A stretch of DNA of 5,090 nt, taken from the NCBI RefSeq assembly GCF_000272405.2, contig NZ_AJZM02000079.1:1-5090 (forward strand), in the 5' to 3' direction. The translations under genes were made by a program, and so were the position numbers. The stretch is from Vibrio tasmaniensis 1F-187 (lineage in GTDB: Bacteria > Pseudomonadota > Gammaproteobacteria > Enterobacterales > Vibrionaceae). Under the pieces are notes generated by a model, which saw only the letters and a list, made by a program, of their open reading frames with translations, had not been told where the DNA came from and did no database searches. The number at the start of each line of letters is the position of its first letter. The stretch's first letter is position 1. This document shows positions 4,978 through 5,090 of the stretch, one piece after another.

Positions 4978-5000
4978 CAAGCTCCAAGTTAGCTTGTTTC
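4978..5000 (+). terminator. weak candidate terminator after the HD-GYP gene
   Basis: CAAGCT (4978-4983) and AGCTTG (4991-4996) form a 6-bp stem with a 7-base loop, 34 bases beyond the HD-GYP stop codon. Only TTTC then TAATT follows, so the T-run is poor. Position and direction suit the end of the HD-GYP transcript. Confidence 0.35.
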
Positions 5001-5019
5001 TAATTGTATGGTTTGCCAT

Positions 5020-5059
5020 AAAAAAGGTAATTCGAACATACTCAATTTAAGTAATTACC
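5020..5059 (-). terminator. candidate intrinsic terminator reading leftwards
   Basis: AATTACC (5053-5059) and GGTAATT (5026-5032) form a perfect 7-bp stem with a 20-base loop. Reading on the minus strand, six T residues (complement of 5020-5025) follow the stem directly. This is the arrangement of an intrinsic terminator for a minus-strand gene lying beyond the right edge and converging on the HD-GYP gene. In the plus direction a looser T-rich stretch lies near 5065-5073, so it might act both ways. The stem is AT-rich and the loop long, which lowers confidence. Confidence 0.42.
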
Positions 5060-5090
5060 CTAAATTATTTTTGTCCATTTCCTTCCAACT

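Overview
The window looks like accessory or secondary-chromosome DNA from a gamma-proteobacterium, most likely a Vibrio or close relative. The main clue is the peptide deformylase at 2920-3423. It closely resembles, from memory, the second deformylase (Def2) that vibrios carry on chromosome II, and it lacks the usual fmt partner. The AT-rich sequence and an orphan HD-GYP protein fit this assignment. No search was run, so the assignment is an inference.

Layout, left to right. A minus-strand gene (30-767) encodes a 245-residue protein of no family I recognise. A 572-base gap (768-1339) separates it from the divergent genes to the right and holds several hairpins, the best at 1077-1115. Three small plus-strand genes follow as a probable operon: a cupin protein (1340-1804), a VOC/glyoxalase-fold protein (1832-2197) and an NTF2-like DUF4440 protein (2243-2614). 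Strong AGGAGG ribosome sites fix the starts of the second and third. After a 305-base gap comes def2 (2920-3423). A 393-base gap (3424-3816) contains a repeated inverted-repeat motif and two mutually exclusive hairpins. Last is a GAF/HD-GYP cyclic-di-GMP phosphodiesterase gene (3817-4944), followed by a weak terminator and, near the right edge, a hairpin with a T-run that reads leftwards.

The cupin, VOC and NTF2-like proteins are all small single-domain folds that bind or transform small molecules. Their tight co-orientation suggests a shared detoxification or small-metabolite job, but no substrate can be read from the sequence. Def2 (N-terminal protein maturation) and the HD-GYP protein (second-messenger turnover) appear to be independent single-gene units. 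I see no tRNA, rRNA, CRISPR array, transposase, integrase or convincing integron attC site. No clearly new multi-gene system is evident. The most unusual items are the unrecognised minus-strand gene, the three-gene cupin/VOC/NTF2 operon and the structured 3424-3816 gap.
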